A DNA stretch of 64,000 nt from Cyanoderma ruficeps (lineage: Eukaryota > Chordata > Aves > Passeriformes > Timaliidae). The number at the start of each line of letters is the position of its first letter. The first letter of the stretch is position 1. Position numbers and translations under genes: made by a program. Under the pieces are notes generated by a model. It was not told the DNA's origin, made no database searches, and was given only the letters and a program-made list of their open reading frames with translations. This document shows positions 1 through 21,618 of the stretch, piece after piece. The stretch spans positions 6,985,089 through 7,049,088 of the forward strand of contig VZDJ01000219.1 of the NCBI GenBank assembly GCA_008694505.1. The letters are read 5' to 3'.

Positions 1-3000
1 TTTTGTTGGTTTTTTTTGAGATTTGTAGTTTTAACCTCTGATGGAGCTATAATTGTTGACCCTGTACTATTTTGTACTTGTTAGGAAGTCATGATTTTTA
101 ATCTTCCACTTGGAGTGGGTGATCTGTGCAGAGTTTTTATGATCACCGAATATTATTTGAGCTGGGAAAAAATGTCTCCCAAGGTGGAGTGCTCGTGCTC
201 AGTTAAGGAACTTTTTGGGTTTATTTGAATGTTCTTTGCAAATTATGTTGTGATCTTTAATGCTTCGGAGGGCACTTCTAATGGCAGAAAACTGTCCTAT
301 TTTCTTTATAGATGTCTGAGGAAAATGCTTAGGAAGTTTTTATTGGAATTGCATACCTACAGAAATACTCCTGTGGCAATTCAGTGCAGGTCCCTGGGTC
401 TTCCAATACTTTCAGTTAAGGCCTTGTTTCTTATTCTCATGTTTGGTTTTGTGGTTTTTTGTGTTTTTTTTTTTTTAATTAAAGTACAAGTTTCTTCAAA
501 TGTCTCTGTTAGATTTGGTGAAATGAATTTTATTTTAATCTGTTAATGTTTCTTTAAGGATCTTTACTGATTTTTTTAATAACAGGTAAGGAGCCGGGGT
601 TCAGAACGACAAGATTTGTTCTTGTTTGAGCTGAGTGCACTCGAGATATCTTCATGGCTAATGATAAACAGCTCATTAAAAGCAAGTTGAGCAGTAATTT
701 AACACTTTGGCCGTTATCATTAGTCACAGTGCAAGTTCCTGCCCTGTTTTCTGGGAGCCTTTGTAGCCCTGTTCCTGTGACTGCGTAGGGAAGCTTGGCT
801 GGCACTGGGGCGAGCTTGACCAGCGTGGGTTGGCAAGGTGCAGGGCACTGCCTGCCAAGTCTGTCTCCCTACTGACCCACCACCAGGGCTGAGCCTGCCA
901 GCACTGTCATCCTTGACAGAGGATCTTTGTCACAGTCCCTGCTACTGATACACCAACTATGAAGTAGTGTCTCTGAATTCTGGGTCAGTGCATGTCACAA
1001 ACTGACAAATTTAGAATACTTTGCCATTCATTCATTCTGTGCGAGGGGAAAAAAAACAACAACTTGCTGAATTACTATTGTCAGTGTTCCCTCCAATCCT
1101 GTGGCTTTTGTAAACTTGTCACAGGCTTAATGCAATTCAGTCGGAGTGGAAGTGTATGCACACACACACATATACATCTTTATTTTTCTTCTTTTAAAGC
1201 TTTTTGAGTATCCCATTTTCCAGGTTATACTTTTTGTTGCCAACTCAAAGTATTTAGAATCTTCGTCTTTAATGAAGGTCTTGCACATGAATGTCTAAAT
1301 TTTTACAAGGCTTTGTCCAGCTTGTTAATTTTTTTCCATACTTTAGGGCTTGTGAAAAGTACAAGATGCCCTTTATTTTCCCATTTTTGTCTCCAAGTGT
1401 AGTACTGAGGTCATTCCTAATCACCCATTTGCTTGTCCATGTCTACCAACCTACCAATGGAAGCATAGGCCTTTGTTTTCATGTTTAGTGAAATGTAGCA
1501 GTGCTTTTCTCTGGAATTTTAATTAAGAAATGGATTCTAAGTTGTAGTTATCAGCTTTGGTTAGAGTAGATCTTAAATAACCTTAAAACCAGGAAGCAGT
1601 TTCAGGGCTGTGTGCTGTTGGTGGTGGCATTTTCCAGCACAATTCCTGTGCTTGAAACAGGAGTGTGAGAAAATGTACAATTCTGACAATACACTTAAGG
1701 GAGACAGGTCTTGGTTCAAAGATGGAATTTATAGTTTTGAGAAATTCTACAGAAGCTAATTGCTCAGTAATTAGAGCAGCTGCACAGACCAGGGCCATGG
1801 GATTTTTTTGTTGTAAATGTGCATGCTTTAAGAAATAGATAGTACTTTTTAGGTACGGCAAGTTTTGGTGTTTGTTCCCTCCCTCTCCCTTCCCTTGTAT
1901 GAGAGTTAAACTCAAGTTTGCCATGATGCAGAACAAATTCAAAACTGTTCTTTGATTATAATTTTTCAGAGCTTTTATTGACATGAGATGGAAGTGAGGA
2001 TGCTTTGGAAGTGCAGTGGAGCTCTCCTAGTGATCTCTTTGCCTGGACCTCTTTTGTAGTATAAATCATTATCACTGACATTATTTTTGGAAAGTAGTTT
2101 TTGAGAAAACTTTTAAGAAGAAGCAGAAGCATCAGTTTGCTATCTGAGCTATATGGTCCGTGTACATTGTATTACTTGCTGCTTGTGCTTGGCCTCACAG
2201 TTAGGTTTCTTGTAAGAGAGTGCTGGTTAAATACTCAGCTGACAGAGCTAAATGCTTCAGCATTTTTTTTTAAGCCATGTTAGATGGTGTACAGATGTGG
2301 AAATTAAAAGCAAAAGTATTGTGTGAGGAAGTCCTGTCAGCAATAGTCAATAGATTTTTCTGTTTGGGGGGCAGTCACGCTTAGTAAAAGTTTTGAGGAC
2401 ACCAGACAGTTCTTTTCTGTTCTTGTTTACATCTATTATCAGTTAGATTATATTGCCTTACGAGGCATGTTTGAAGCAAGATATCTAGTGCGAGGGTAAA
2501 AGCACTTCCCATAGATTTTGGTCAGCTGGATGTACATTTATACTGCAAGCCCAGCTGTGATTAAAGTACCACAAGTTCCTTTTTGATACAACTTATAAAA
2601 TCTCTTTCCTCTTTTACTTAATCTTATGGGGAGAAGAGGGAAAAGAACTTTTTCATTGGTGGTGTTCTTTGTAGCTGAGGTGTTGCATAGGGTAATGTAA
2701 GAAAAATCATTTTGGTGGAGGGGCTTTGGCAATGGTTTGAAGGATGCAGGCCCTTCGGGTTTATTGAACAAGTTTTTTAACCACAGTATCATCTTAAGAT
2801 TTGTTCTATGCTTGATGTGTGTGGAGAAACTGTGGAGCAAACATCACTCCTGTGTTTGTTGTCAGGAAAAGAGTCCAATGTGTGCCATTGCATGGACTGT
2901 GTGCTGGGCTGCAATGTCAGCTGTAGACTTGGGAAAATGACAGTAAAACCCAAGCACAATCCAACACAGTTCCTGTCAGGAAATTTATAAGGAAAGAAGG

Positions 3001-6000
3001 ATTTTAATAAAACCAGGTGAAGTTGATGTGTGAAGTTACAGTTTTAAAGAAAGTATTGATCTGTGTATATAGGATAGCACACTGTAATATGGTGCAGTTG
3101 AGTTTCTGAGCTTTCTGTGTGAATGTCTATGTTCATGTGTGCATGGAGTCAAAATACTTGAGCATTTCTGAGTTGAAGGGCAGTAAAGCACAAGAGCTGA
3201 CTGCAGAACAGCTTTAACTGCAGATCTGCAGCAGCTCTAATGAACTCCCAGTTGTGCTGCTGGTTATAAGTGGTGCTTTGTTTATTGCATGAAGCTGAGT
3301 CTCAAAACAGCTTCTAATCATCAGCAGTGAAGTTCCTTCTTTCAGATGGGGTATGGTGCTGCAGGAGGCTCCCTGAATTTGCAAACAAGTAAATGAGTGG
3401 GAAGAGAATAGTCCTTGTGCATTTGAACTCAGGGTTAGTACTGGCAGTAGGAAGGGATGAGGGTCATTGGTTTTACCCATTTTAAAATGGTTTTACCCCT
3501 TTTCTTCGTGTGCTTGTGAAAGCATCATTCATTGCCCTGCTGCTTGGGATGATGGTTTGCTTGGTTAATGGTACTTCAAACCTAGATTTTGCAGGTGGGA
3601 AAGTAATTTGGAATCAGTGAGAGAACATGTTACATACAAAATGCATCTCATGAAAATAGTTACGCCGTATGTAATGTCAGATTTTCTGTTCTGCAATGAC
3701 TCTTGCTCAGGTCCTTTTAGCCAGAAGGAGATTCCTTGGTATGACATCAAATGAACCCGCTGAACTTGCCAGTGTAGTAGGCTAAGAAAATTTCACGAGA
3801 ACTGCTAAAAGGAAGTCAAGTTGCTCAGTATTTGTGATGGCAGGTGGAAGGTGATGGAGTCTCCCATCTGCATAAATGAAATGTAACTTCTGCTGGCCAG
3901 CTTGTTTGTATCTGGCTGGCTGGATGAAGTATTAAGGAGGGGGTTTGAACAATGGACTTGTTCACCCAACTACTTTCCTTCCATTTGCTGTAGTCATTAA
4001 CAAGACCTTTAAAAGTATAAATAATGCATGCCCTAAAATCTAATTTTGATACAGCAATTACTTCCTTTTATACTTGCCCTTTAAAAGCCCCCCGTGCTAC
4101 TCCGTGTAATTCGTTACACTCGCTCCTTAAAGAGTGTTTGTAACTGGTTTTGGGTTTTTTTTAATATAATGGTGTGGTTTTCAGCTGATGTTCTCTTGTA
4201 GCTCAGTTGAAAAGTTATTTAATAAAAGAAGGTAATGCATAATAGGCCCTCTGCTTCTTCAGGAAATTTAAGTAAGCTTTTTTCCCCATGAAGGTTGTTA
4301 CCAGCTGTGTCTGGAGGTGCAGCAATATGAGTAATTTGTGCACCACTGAATAAAATGGGACTCTTTAAAGCATTTGTTTCTGTATTCAGAGTTCAGCGAT
4401 GCTCTGTGGTACAGCAATTGCAGCTCATAACCTGTGCTTTTAAGCCTCAGAAGAAATTGATTGTAAGTACAGATGATCTGGGGAAGCTGTTCCTGGCAGA
4501 TGTCAGGATTGCTTAGAAACCTTTCACAGATTAGATGCTGAAATTACAGCAAATGCAAGTAAATGTTCTAAATGTGGTTTATGCCACACATTCAGAAATC
4601 TAAAAACCCTACCTGAACTGCAGTTTCTATGTGGAAATGTTTGGTTTCTACATTAAAACCTGAACCTACTGCTTTGTGGCCTTAAATAGCTCATGAAGGC
4701 AGCTCATGATTCATGAGGCCTTTTAATTCTGCCTTGTTTTCCTAAGAAAAGGCAAAAGCTGTGAACCTTCAGTGTTTGCCTTCCAGAATGAACCTCTGCA
4801 AGGTGTGCAATGGGATAAATTCAGTGTCGTTTCATACTTCTCAAAGCCCATTAGTATTTTGTTGTATTTTCTTTCTTGCCCTTGATTTTCTTGAACAGGT
4901 TCAAATACACTTCTCCTGAAGTCTTGAAAGCCTCCTAAGTGGCCAGAATGGAGTTTCAGTGAATGGTTTTTTAAACTTCAATAGTCTCATTTTTCAGTGG
5001 TTAGAGCTACAGGCATGTATGTGGAAACTTTTTCTGAAGAAGTTGAAGCTGTTTTGATAAAATCTGTTCTGATGCTTCTGAAATACTTGTTTTACCAGGC
5101 TTTGCTTTTGTTGATGGGCCCTCAGACAAATGTAAAGATTTTAGAGTTAATTGTGTTATTTACTGCAAGCAGATTATTTCTAAGATGATAGTTTGTAGGA
5201 CAGTCATTTATCATAATTCCCTTGACACTTGCCCTACAAATACTAGTTACTGCAAAATATCATCTCTGTAGAACTGTTCCAACTTCCTTTCCTTTTAGTG
5301 AGCTTGTTTATTCCATGAGCATTCTTGTGGGTAAGTGATGTCGAAATTATATAAAACAAATAAAATATCTTTCCTAGTTGATGCATTATGTTCAAAATAC
5401 TGTAAAACAAAATAAAATTTTATGTGATCAGAGAACAGAATCCTTTTATCCCATTATCCTGTAATGGGATAGATCAGGGGATGTCTGTTAAGATCTCCTT
5501 TGAGCTCAACTTAACTAGAGGAATTACCAGTGCATCTTCTGCCTTGATGATGCTTAAGGTTCTTTGAAAGCATAGCTGAAAGCAAAAATAGAACATTTTA
5601 TTGTCTTCTGGTCTGACATTCTAGGTGGGTTCATTTCCTTTTCTAGGGGCGTGAGCAGTTGCTGATCTTGCAGCTATTGAATGTATGCAAGGCTTGAGAG
5701 TAAGTCAGTTGCAACTATAAACAGCTTTTACTTTTTATAACAGTAAACTTTTATCCTTAGTAAAAGAAAAAAAAATCAGTCTGAGTTCCTGGCCAAGTTC
5801 ATCTCCCTTTATACATTTCCTGTTACTGTGAAGGGTGCAAAGGTTCTCATGTGTAACAGTCCCAGGGAACTGAATTACCCTGGAAGTGCAGATATGGTGG
5901 TATTTCTGAAGAAAACAGGTGATAGGTAATTATTGAGTTTTTTTCCTTCAGTTTTTTCTCAATACCTTCTTCTAGATAGTGTCTGAAGCAGTGGGAGACT

Positions 6001-7768
6001 TCTATTCTCTTAGTTTCTTTTTTTTCCATTTTGTTTTTTTTGAGAGAGCTCTAGGAAGAAAGACCTTCAAACAGTTTTTCTGTTTGTTTTGCTTTTGGAA
6101 TTTTTTTTTCCATATCACTGAAACAAAGCTGAAGAATCAAAGAAGTACCAATGGGATTAAGCTACTGCATGAAATGAATGGATTTTTTCCTGTAAAGGAA
6201 CAGCAAGTGTCCTTGGGTTTGTTCCCAGCTTTCCTCACCCTCTAACTCCATAATAAAAAATATAGGATGGTTATATGCAGGACATAAATGCCTTGCCTAG
6301 GGATGTTTGCTGTAGCTTTGGCTGATGGTGCTTAGAACACGGTTCTGTTATGTGAAAATACCTGTCCAAGTGCCTGAGTGAGCCTGTAAATGTGCCCAGA
6401 CACTTAAAAAGCCTTATCAGATGACTTTCAGTTTATCAAAGATGGGAGGAAAAAAAGATCTTCTTGATTAAAGGTAGCAGTCTAAAAGAAACAGCACAGA
6501 GATATTTAACAGTTTGCTCCCCCTCCCCACCCCCTTTTTCTCTTATGTGCAGATTTGGGCTAGGTAGGTGTTCTAATTCACCGTGGTTTATCAAAAGTGG
6601 AGAGACAATGTTGTTTGGCAGTCTCTGTAGCAAGAGAGGAAGCATCTTTTGTTATTGACATCCTTTCTCTTAGCTCTGCTCTTGCTTTTTGCCAGCTGCT
6701 CATTGTCTATACTTGCTTATTTAGTATTCACAAGGGATTTTACAAGTTCTTATCAGTTAGTTGCCACAGCACATCATTTCCTCTTGTCATCGGTACTCCT
6801 TGAATTGCTGGGGGGAGGATTTGCATTAGGGCTGGTGAGTGGTAAAACACCATTCATGAGCCAGTTGTTCTGCTGCTCTCCTTCGGAGGCACTTTGTAGT
6901 AAAGGTCACATTTCTAGTGCTTACTCCACCATGTCTTTTCCCCCCTTCTTTTTTCTGGGGAGAAGAAAACAATTTTTTTTTTGCCAAGGCTAAAAATATC
7001 TAGCTCTTCAAATACTCTTCTTAAAAGATATAAGGAAGTGCAGCATAAAATTAGCTACAGATAAAAAAAGGTTGACCACCTCTCTGGGTGGCCAGAGAAG
7101 GTTTGGTTTGTGTTTTTTATTGGGTTTTTCTTTTAATTGTGCTTTGTTTTCTTCATTTACAGTTTCTTCCTAATTTCTTTTAATACTCTCAGAAACATGG
7201 GGTAACTAATTAGATCTCAAGAAAAAGCAGATGCTTTAGGAGTTTTTTTCTTTTTGGAAATAAAGATCCATTTGAGAAGCTGAGTATTTCCGTGCAGTAT
7301 TGGAGACTGGTGGTTCCTCCCTGCCTCTTCCTCATTTCTTCATAGCAAGTTTAGTCTTCTAATGCAGCACTGTGACAGGGGTATATTGTTGGTTTTAAAG
7401 GATATTCCTCAAGCCTATCTTTTCAATCAATTCAAGGAATGTTAACAGCAACTGTGCTGTCCCTGTCATCCCTTGATGGTCCCTTGTCCCACTAATCAGT
7501 AGTGCAAGTTTTGGGGACTGATAACTTTTTTGGAGTGTGATCACAGTATCACACTGGGATTTTGTTTTGAAACAAAATCAGGTGCAATGCTAGAGTTGAA
7601 ACAGGAAGTCTTTTCATATCTGCCTTTTTGTTTTACCACAACCTTTACTTGTTTGCTAATTCCTTGTTAAATTATCTTTTTGCTAGTACTAAATTGGAGC
7701 AATCAATCATCGTTTTTGATGGGAAGACTTCATCACTGACATCTCTATGTTCCTTTGTCATCCTCCAG
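1..7768 (+). other. SMAD5: SMAD5 5' intron sequence (probable)
   Basis: This T-rich, low-GC stretch precedes the start-codon exon of SMAD5. I see no exon with coding similarity, no CR1 copy and no LTR. Short open frames on both strands lack any recognisable domain and look like chance. SMAD genes usually have non-coding first exons far upstream, so most of this is probably intron. A small 5' UTR exon inside it cannot be excluded. It contains a short CA run at 1158-1170 and several poly-T tracts. Confidence 0.6.
1158..1170. repeat. (CA)n microsatellite
   Basis: A short CA dinucleotide run, followed by TATACA, lies in the 5' intron of SMAD5. Confidence 0.8.
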
Positions 7769-15463
<7,695 letters not shown>

Positions 15464-16754
15464 TGCTGAAATTCCATCTTCAGCCTTATTTTTAGAGAAC
15501 TTATTCTAATTCTAGAGAAACTTCCAGTGGATACTGTGAGCTATATGGAGAATGGATCTTATGATTTAACTTTTTTTATTTTTAGATCCCTTTGTGACCA
15601 ATTCCATTGTGTATAGCTAATCAGTTTTACATTTCAAATTGTTCTTGTGATGCTTAAGTGACAGTTGAACCCTAAGGGAAAAAATAGTCTATTGAAAAAT
15701 TCAGAACACTTTTCCCCTTCTTCCCCTTAAAACTTAAACAGACAAATGTCTTAACTGGAAAACCTTTTTGTCCTGTAGGGACAAGAATTAACGAAGACTG
15801 ACTTCAGAAGATAAATACATACCATAATTTGGGATTTTTTAATGTTTATGAAATTGTTTGAACATGTGCAGCTCCAGCTTGCAAGCTGTATTTTTAGCAT
15901 AGTGTTTTAATATCTTAAGGTTGACATCTGTCATAAGCAAAATTAGACTTTATTATGGCTAATTTGCCTCAGATTGAACAATGTGATTTTTTTTTTTACG
16001 TGTACACATGAAATATACTTTTTACAAATATTGGAGTGGTGTAAAAACACTTGTATTTTCTATTGGAAAATGCTGTCATAAACACATTGTATATTAATGC
16101 AGAATAGCGGTTCTTAGCCTTTTCCCACTTTGGTTTTGCAATATCTCTTTTAACCACCATTTAAAATAGTAATTGATCCAAGGTAAACATCCTGCACGTT
16201 TCTGGAGTAGTGATTCTTGTTTTGCTTTGATTTACACTCATGCCATTTGGATTTGGTTGCCAAGGCTATTTCTTTTTAGGTACCTTTCTCTATTTTAACA
16301 TAAACACTACTATTTGTAAATGGCAACGCTTACTACTTTTTGGAAGGAATAAGTGTTTTGTTTTCTTTTTGGTGTTCTAGCTGTTTATTTTACCTGTCTG
16401 GAATTGATCTGTGTTAGTCCTTTTTAGTCTCTCAGTAGACATCATGCAGTATTAGTGATTACACTGTATTTAATTCACTTTCAAGTATGAGTTTGAGTCT
16501 CTTTGAGGACTGTGAGTGGCTTAGCAAACGAGTAAGCGAATGCAGAAGCTTTTACTTCCAAATCATGTAATTTAATTGAGACCTGTTGGTAATGACCAAA
16601 AGTAATCACTTCTTTGTAGCCTGCATGAAACAGTGCTCTTGATCCTGTCCCTGATGGCAGGGCTTCAGTCAGAAGACTTGTAACTGTGGTTGGCATCTTT
16701 ATGGGATTGAAGGGCTGTGTTAATATGATGATGGAATTTCTCTCTCACATCCAA

Positions 16755-17530
16755 AGAATCAGAGAATGTTAAGGGTTGGAAGGGACCTTAAAGATCTCCC
16801 AGTCCCAACCCCCCTTCCATGGGCAGGGACAGCTCCCACCAGACCAGGTTGCTCCAGGCCTTCTCCAACCTGGCTTTGAACACTCCCAGGGTTGGGGCAT
16901 CCACAGCCTGTCTGGACAACCTGTGCCAGTGCCTTACCAGCCTCACAGTAAAGAATTTCTTCTGTTTGTCTAAGCTAAATTCGCCCTCTTCCAATCTGGA
17001 CCTGTTACTCCTTGTCCTGTCCCTACAGTTCCAGACAAAGAGTCCCTCTCCAGCTTCCCTGTAGCCCCTTCAGATACTGGAAGGTTCCCATGAGATCTGC
17101 ACTCAACCTTCCTTCTCCTGGTTGAACAGCCCCAACTTTTTCAGCCTCTCTTGGCAGGGGAGGTGCTCCAGTCCTCTTACAGTGTTGTGACCTCTGGACT
17201 TGCTCCTGCAGTTCCACGTCCTGATGCTGGGGCCCCAGAGCTGTGCTCAGCCCTGCAGGGAGGGTCTCACAGGAGCAGAGCACAAGGGCAGTGCCCTCCC
17301 TTGCCCTGCTGCCCACGTTCCTTGGGATGCAGCCCAGGATTCCATCTGCTTTCTGGGCTGGGAGTGCTCAGTGCTGGTTCATGGTGAGCTTGTCCCCAGC
17401 TGTCACCCCCAAGTCTCGCTCTGCAGGGCTGTCCTCAGTCACTTCTCTGCCCAACCTGGAGGTGTGTCTGGGGTTGCTGGGACCCTGCTGTAGGACCTTG
17501 CACTGGGCTCTGTTGAACTTAATGATGTTT
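16755..17530 (-). mobile_element. CR1 LINE, 5'-truncated, antisense to SMAD5
   Basis: The left end reads AATCAGAGAATG...GGTTGGAAGGGACC, the reverse complement of the CR1 3' tail with its terminal ATTCT-type repeats. The body continues through the familiar CR1 3' UTR and end of ORF2 (tracts such as CCATGGGCAGGGACA and TTGAACAGCCCCAACTTTTTCAGCCT) for about 770 bp. Open frames here are broken and give no intact reverse transcriptase. The element lies in the probable SMAD5 3' UTR in opposite orientation. Confidence 0.9.
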
Positions 17531-18001
17531 GCATTTGGCAAACTTTGGTAGAGAACTTAAACACTATACTAAACACTGAAATCAATTATATAGCATACAC
17601 ATATTTCCCTCGTTTGTATCCTAAAAAAGAGGCTGAAAGAAACATGATAAAAGATTTAGAAGTGAATTATATACAAAATTTTGCATGCGGAAAGACCCTA
17701 TTATATTTTTTAACCTCGCCTTGTTTTTTCTCTTTCCTGAACACCTCTTCAGAAAAGGGTTCAGTGTTCGGGGGAGAGGCTGAAAACTAATATGCAAATA
17801 CTTATTAAAAGATGTGTTGCAGTTAGTTGCTGCAATCCTGAGAAAATGATTTTTTAAACAAGTTCTTGTGTCTTCTGTTGAATGCCAGTTTCTCCTCAAA
17901 AGTGGAAATGATTCATCCTATGGTACCTAAGTGACAAATGATCTTAAAGGATTAAAATTGTTTACATGTCATTAAAATGTTTTCGTGAATTGCCTTAAAG
18001 G

Positions 18002-18007
18002 AATAAA
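18002..18007 (+). terminator. SMAD5: Candidate poly(A) signal AATAAA
   Basis: AATAAA lies about 2.5 kb after the SMAD5 stop and just downstream of the CR1. It is a candidate internal polyadenylation site. Confidence 0.35.
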
Positions 18008-18362
18008 CTGTAACACTTCTGCAGAACCCTAATGTTCTCTTGTACAGGAATTTCTGTATTACTGTTTTAGTTTTTTGTGCTTTGTTTTGTTTTTTTTAAA
18101 CAGTTTCTCAAGTATGTTTGGAAACAGATGAGTGCATCTTCAGGAGAAGGGGAGTAACATTATTTGCCACTCTAGCTTTGGTTTCTTCCCTTTCATTCCT
18201 TGGAGCTGCAGCCCACAGACAGTTCTTTTGATTGAATGAGATGCCAAGTCAGTTGGCCACAGGATCCAGCTTCTATTTTCTTCTTGGGGCCTGACGTTTG
18301 TCAAGTTGCTGAATATGTATATTTGACACTACAGAATATTATATTTCTTGACTAGCTTATGT

Positions 18363-18368
18363 AATAAA
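18363..18368 (+). terminator. SMAD5: Candidate poly(A) signal AATAAA
   Basis: AATAAA in GTAATAAACAG, 2.9 kb after the stop. Use is not shown. Confidence 0.3.
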
Positions 18369-20116
18369 CAGTATGGCACATTGAATTAAGGAAAGATTGC
18401 AGTTGTAGGTACAAGATTTTTCTTTATCCAAAATGTTTTTCACCTGGCTTCATATCTGTTCACTTGTATGCTTATATGTGGCCAACTGAATGACTGAAGA
18501 ATGGGTGCTGTTGTGAGCCAGAGCTGGTGCTTAGTGCTGGTGTTGTGGTTACATTGGCTGCCCATGCCCTGAACCATAATTTCTGCAATAATGTCCAGGT
18601 AACCCACTTCTGATGCTGTCATTAAGTACTGAAGTGCTCTGGCTTTTTTCTGCTTGTGTACATATTCTGGAACTGTAGTAGCTGCAGTGCTGGGATATCC
18701 TTGTGACTGCTGGTTTTGGCAGGGCAGGTTTGCAGGAGCAAACCCAGTCAGATTTGTCTGCGTTCTACTTCTCTGTTCCTTCCTAGTAGGGCTTTTTGGG
18801 AGCTTTCTGCTTAGCAAGATTTTGTGTGCTGCTGGTTCATGGTGTTGCTAATCCTGTTTTGTTCATCTGTGCTGCTGATACAAAACTCAGATCTGGGTGC
18901 GCAGATAGATTGGATGGAAAGTTGTTTGGTGCCAACGATGTGTAAAGTGCAGCAAGAGCAGGGAGTGCTGCTCCTGGTAGGGCACATTGTGCCGAAATCA
19001 CCCCTTGGTCTAGAGAGAGGGATGGGGAATGGACTCAGCCCCTGGTGTAGTGCAGATGGAGCCTTTCCAGTGTAGCCCAGGTTAGACTGAATGTTACTCT
19101 TCAGTAAAAACTGACTGAGCTTTTGTAGTGTATTTTCCTCTTTCTGGGCATTTTTCTGCTTTGCACCAAGCCCAGCACTGACTGACAGCTTTGGCAGTAC
19201 CAGCAGAGAGGCTGGAGCAGACTTATCCTGGGGCTTTCCTGGGAGTGCTTTTACAGTCCCTGAGATAAGACAGTGCCTTGGCTGTCGCTCCTCAGACACC
19301 TGGGCCTTGTGTATCACTCTCATTAACTGCATCAGGTATGAAGTAGTTGTCCGTGAAGGGCTGACACTCAGTTATAGAATCTACAGGACCAAAATAAAAC
19401 CACCCAGCACAACTGACCGGTGAGAGACAAACCTGACAGAGCAGCCCAACAGGCAAAAGAATGATGAAACAGCCCAGATGTTACAATTCAGGATAGAATT
19501 GTTTAAAATGTTGCAATTCTTTTAGTTTTGCTTGAAGCAATGATTTTTTTTTTCCCCCACAGTATTAACAGTGTGAAAGTTGTCAATTCTTGGGTGTAAG
19601 ATTAACTTGGATTCTTGCAGTATAACTAACTCTAGAGGACATTAAAATGTGTCAGGCTTCCTCACTAGTCTGAAATAAGAACTTTTTCAGGATACTGTTT
19701 TACTCGCTCAAAGTGTTGCTGGTGATGGTTTCTGGAAAAGCAAACAAACAAAACCAAAAATGAAACCAAACCATTTTCTAAATGTTCTGCTTCAAATGAC
19801 AAACACGTGACTAAGTTTCTTCTGTAGTTGTGAAGTTTCTGTTGAGGAGGGTTTCCCATTCTGAATTCAAATCAATAGACCAAACCATCAGATTACAACA
19901 TAATGTTGCTTTCTTGTGCTGCTCCATAAACCTGCTTCTGTGTTTGTTGCAAGCATAACCTTTATGCTTTTGTTTACATTGTAGGAAACACAGTTCTAGC
20001 AATGAGGTTTTTTCATTTAACTCTAAACATCTTTTTATTTTGTACTTTTAAGATTACTAGGTTTTGCTATGTTATGTTTTTAAAGATATTTTTTTGCATA
20101 CTGCTGCTCATATTTC

Positions 20117-20122
20117 AATAAA
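20117..20122 (+). terminator. SMAD5: Candidate distal poly(A) signal of SMAD5
   Basis: TTTCAATAAAC is followed by an A/C-rich cleavage region and then TTCTGGTTTCTTTT, a usable GU/U-rich downstream element. It is the last such combination before the + strand sequence loses its 3' UTR character, so it is the best candidate for the distal end. Confidence 0.5.
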
Positions 20123-20139
20123 CAAAACAAAAACCCCAC

Positions 20140-21618
20140 AGATTCTTCTGGTTTCTTTTATCTGAACTCTGTCTCGAGTATTTGTTTACACAAGGGTTAA
20201 TTTATCACGTGTAACTTCCTGCTGGTGCTTCTCCCATGTACATGTTCCTCCTCTTAAAAGGTGATCCTATCATTTTTAAAATACTTTCCTGTAGATTTTT
20301 GGTAAGGTAAAAGCTGCTGTGCTCTCAGAAGCAGAGAGTTAAATTATTTCATTATTTCACTTTTTTCTTGAACCTGCTAGGAGAAATCTTAAAGCAAGTG
20401 AGGTACAAATTGGAGTGGCTCCAGTGGTTTGATACAGGTTTGGAGAGTGTGATCATGCAACTCAGCCTTGCCATGCAGCGCTGGGTTGGTTACCAGGCTG
20501 ACACCCTGGATAGACATGGAATATTCTGCTCTTAAGATTTATTCTTTGCCTTTTTTCTTGCTGTGAGTCGTACAGGTGAGCTCTTTCCAGGCAGGAGTTG
20601 TCATGGCCATGAGAGGTATAGAAAACGCTCAGCTCCTGATTTTTGTTAGGGGAAAGGGAAGTGCAGGAGGATAAATGTTCATGGGGAAGCCCACCTACAA
20701 CAGGAAATGTGAGAAGAAAGATGGGTCCAGAATGTTAACAACCCCAGTGTTCAGGCAGAGCAATGGGATGAGCCAGCTCCCAGCTACGGGATGCTCTCTC
20801 AGAGGAGCATGGAGGTGGTGCTTTCTCCTTGGTTTCTCAGTCCAGTGCCGTGGCAAACTCTCCACGGCCCCTGCCTGTGCCAATGGCTTGGGCAGTTGCA
20901 TTCAAAATCATCCACCACTAAGAGGGTGAAGACCACAGTATGAAATACCACAGTAATAATAATCCACTGAAAGAGTGGCATCAGCTCCAAAGCATCTCAC
21001 TGCTTCCAGGTGCGAGTGAGTTGTTGTTTCCCTGGCCCAGAGGGAGAGTTAGAACCTGCTTTAACACACAGCTCCTGATTCAGCAGAGCACTTAGCCGTG
21101 CATGTGAAGTGCACAGATGTTCCTCAAAGTGTTACAGGGGCTGCTCATCCTTTGAAAGCAAAGCCAATAATGAAGAATTTTTCTGAATGGGGGCCACTCT
21201 GCTTCTCACAGCCTCGTGCCCCAGATCGCTGGTGTTTAACCCATCCTTTGTGTTCAGTGTGTTGACTTCCAGTCTGCCTTGAGGACAAGCCAACAGGAGA
21301 GGGGAGGCTGCTGCAGGGCTGTGTTCAGAGCCTTTTAAAATGCACATTGAAAACTTGGGACTTGGTAAAAGATGCAGGGAGTGATGTGTTTGTGTCAGGG
21401 GCAGGACTGTGACTGTCAGAGAGGGAAAGGGTTGGAAAATCCATGTAGGACCCCACACGTATCATACATCTGGTAAAACAGTTCCAGCCACAGAAGCAAT
21501 ACCTGTCAGTCCCTGCCTGGTGCGTTTGTTGGTTGGAAAGTGGATTTTTTGGTCAGCTTGAATTCTGAGCCTGGTGAAACAGAATGTTTTCTATTTGTGC
21601 ATTTTGTACATTGGCTAA
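20140..21618. other. Intergenic, no feature recognised
   Basis: This lies between the probable SMAD5 end and a small CR1 copy. Short open frames on both strands show no known domain. A low-GC stretch gives way to mixed GC near 20700-21450. Confidence 0.5.

Larger units (their letters stand above)
15464..20140 (+). other. SMAD5: SMAD5 3' UTR (probable full extent)
   Basis: AT-rich sequence follows the stop with no further coding exon. There is no AATAAA before the CR1 at 16755, so the message probably reads through that element. Candidate poly(A) signals lie at 18002, 18363, 19393 and 20117. The last is followed within 40 bp by a T/G-rich stretch, which fits the distal end. A 3' UTR of 4-5 kb agrees with the long 3' UTR known for mammalian SMAD5. 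RNA reads are needed to set the end. Confidence 0.55.
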
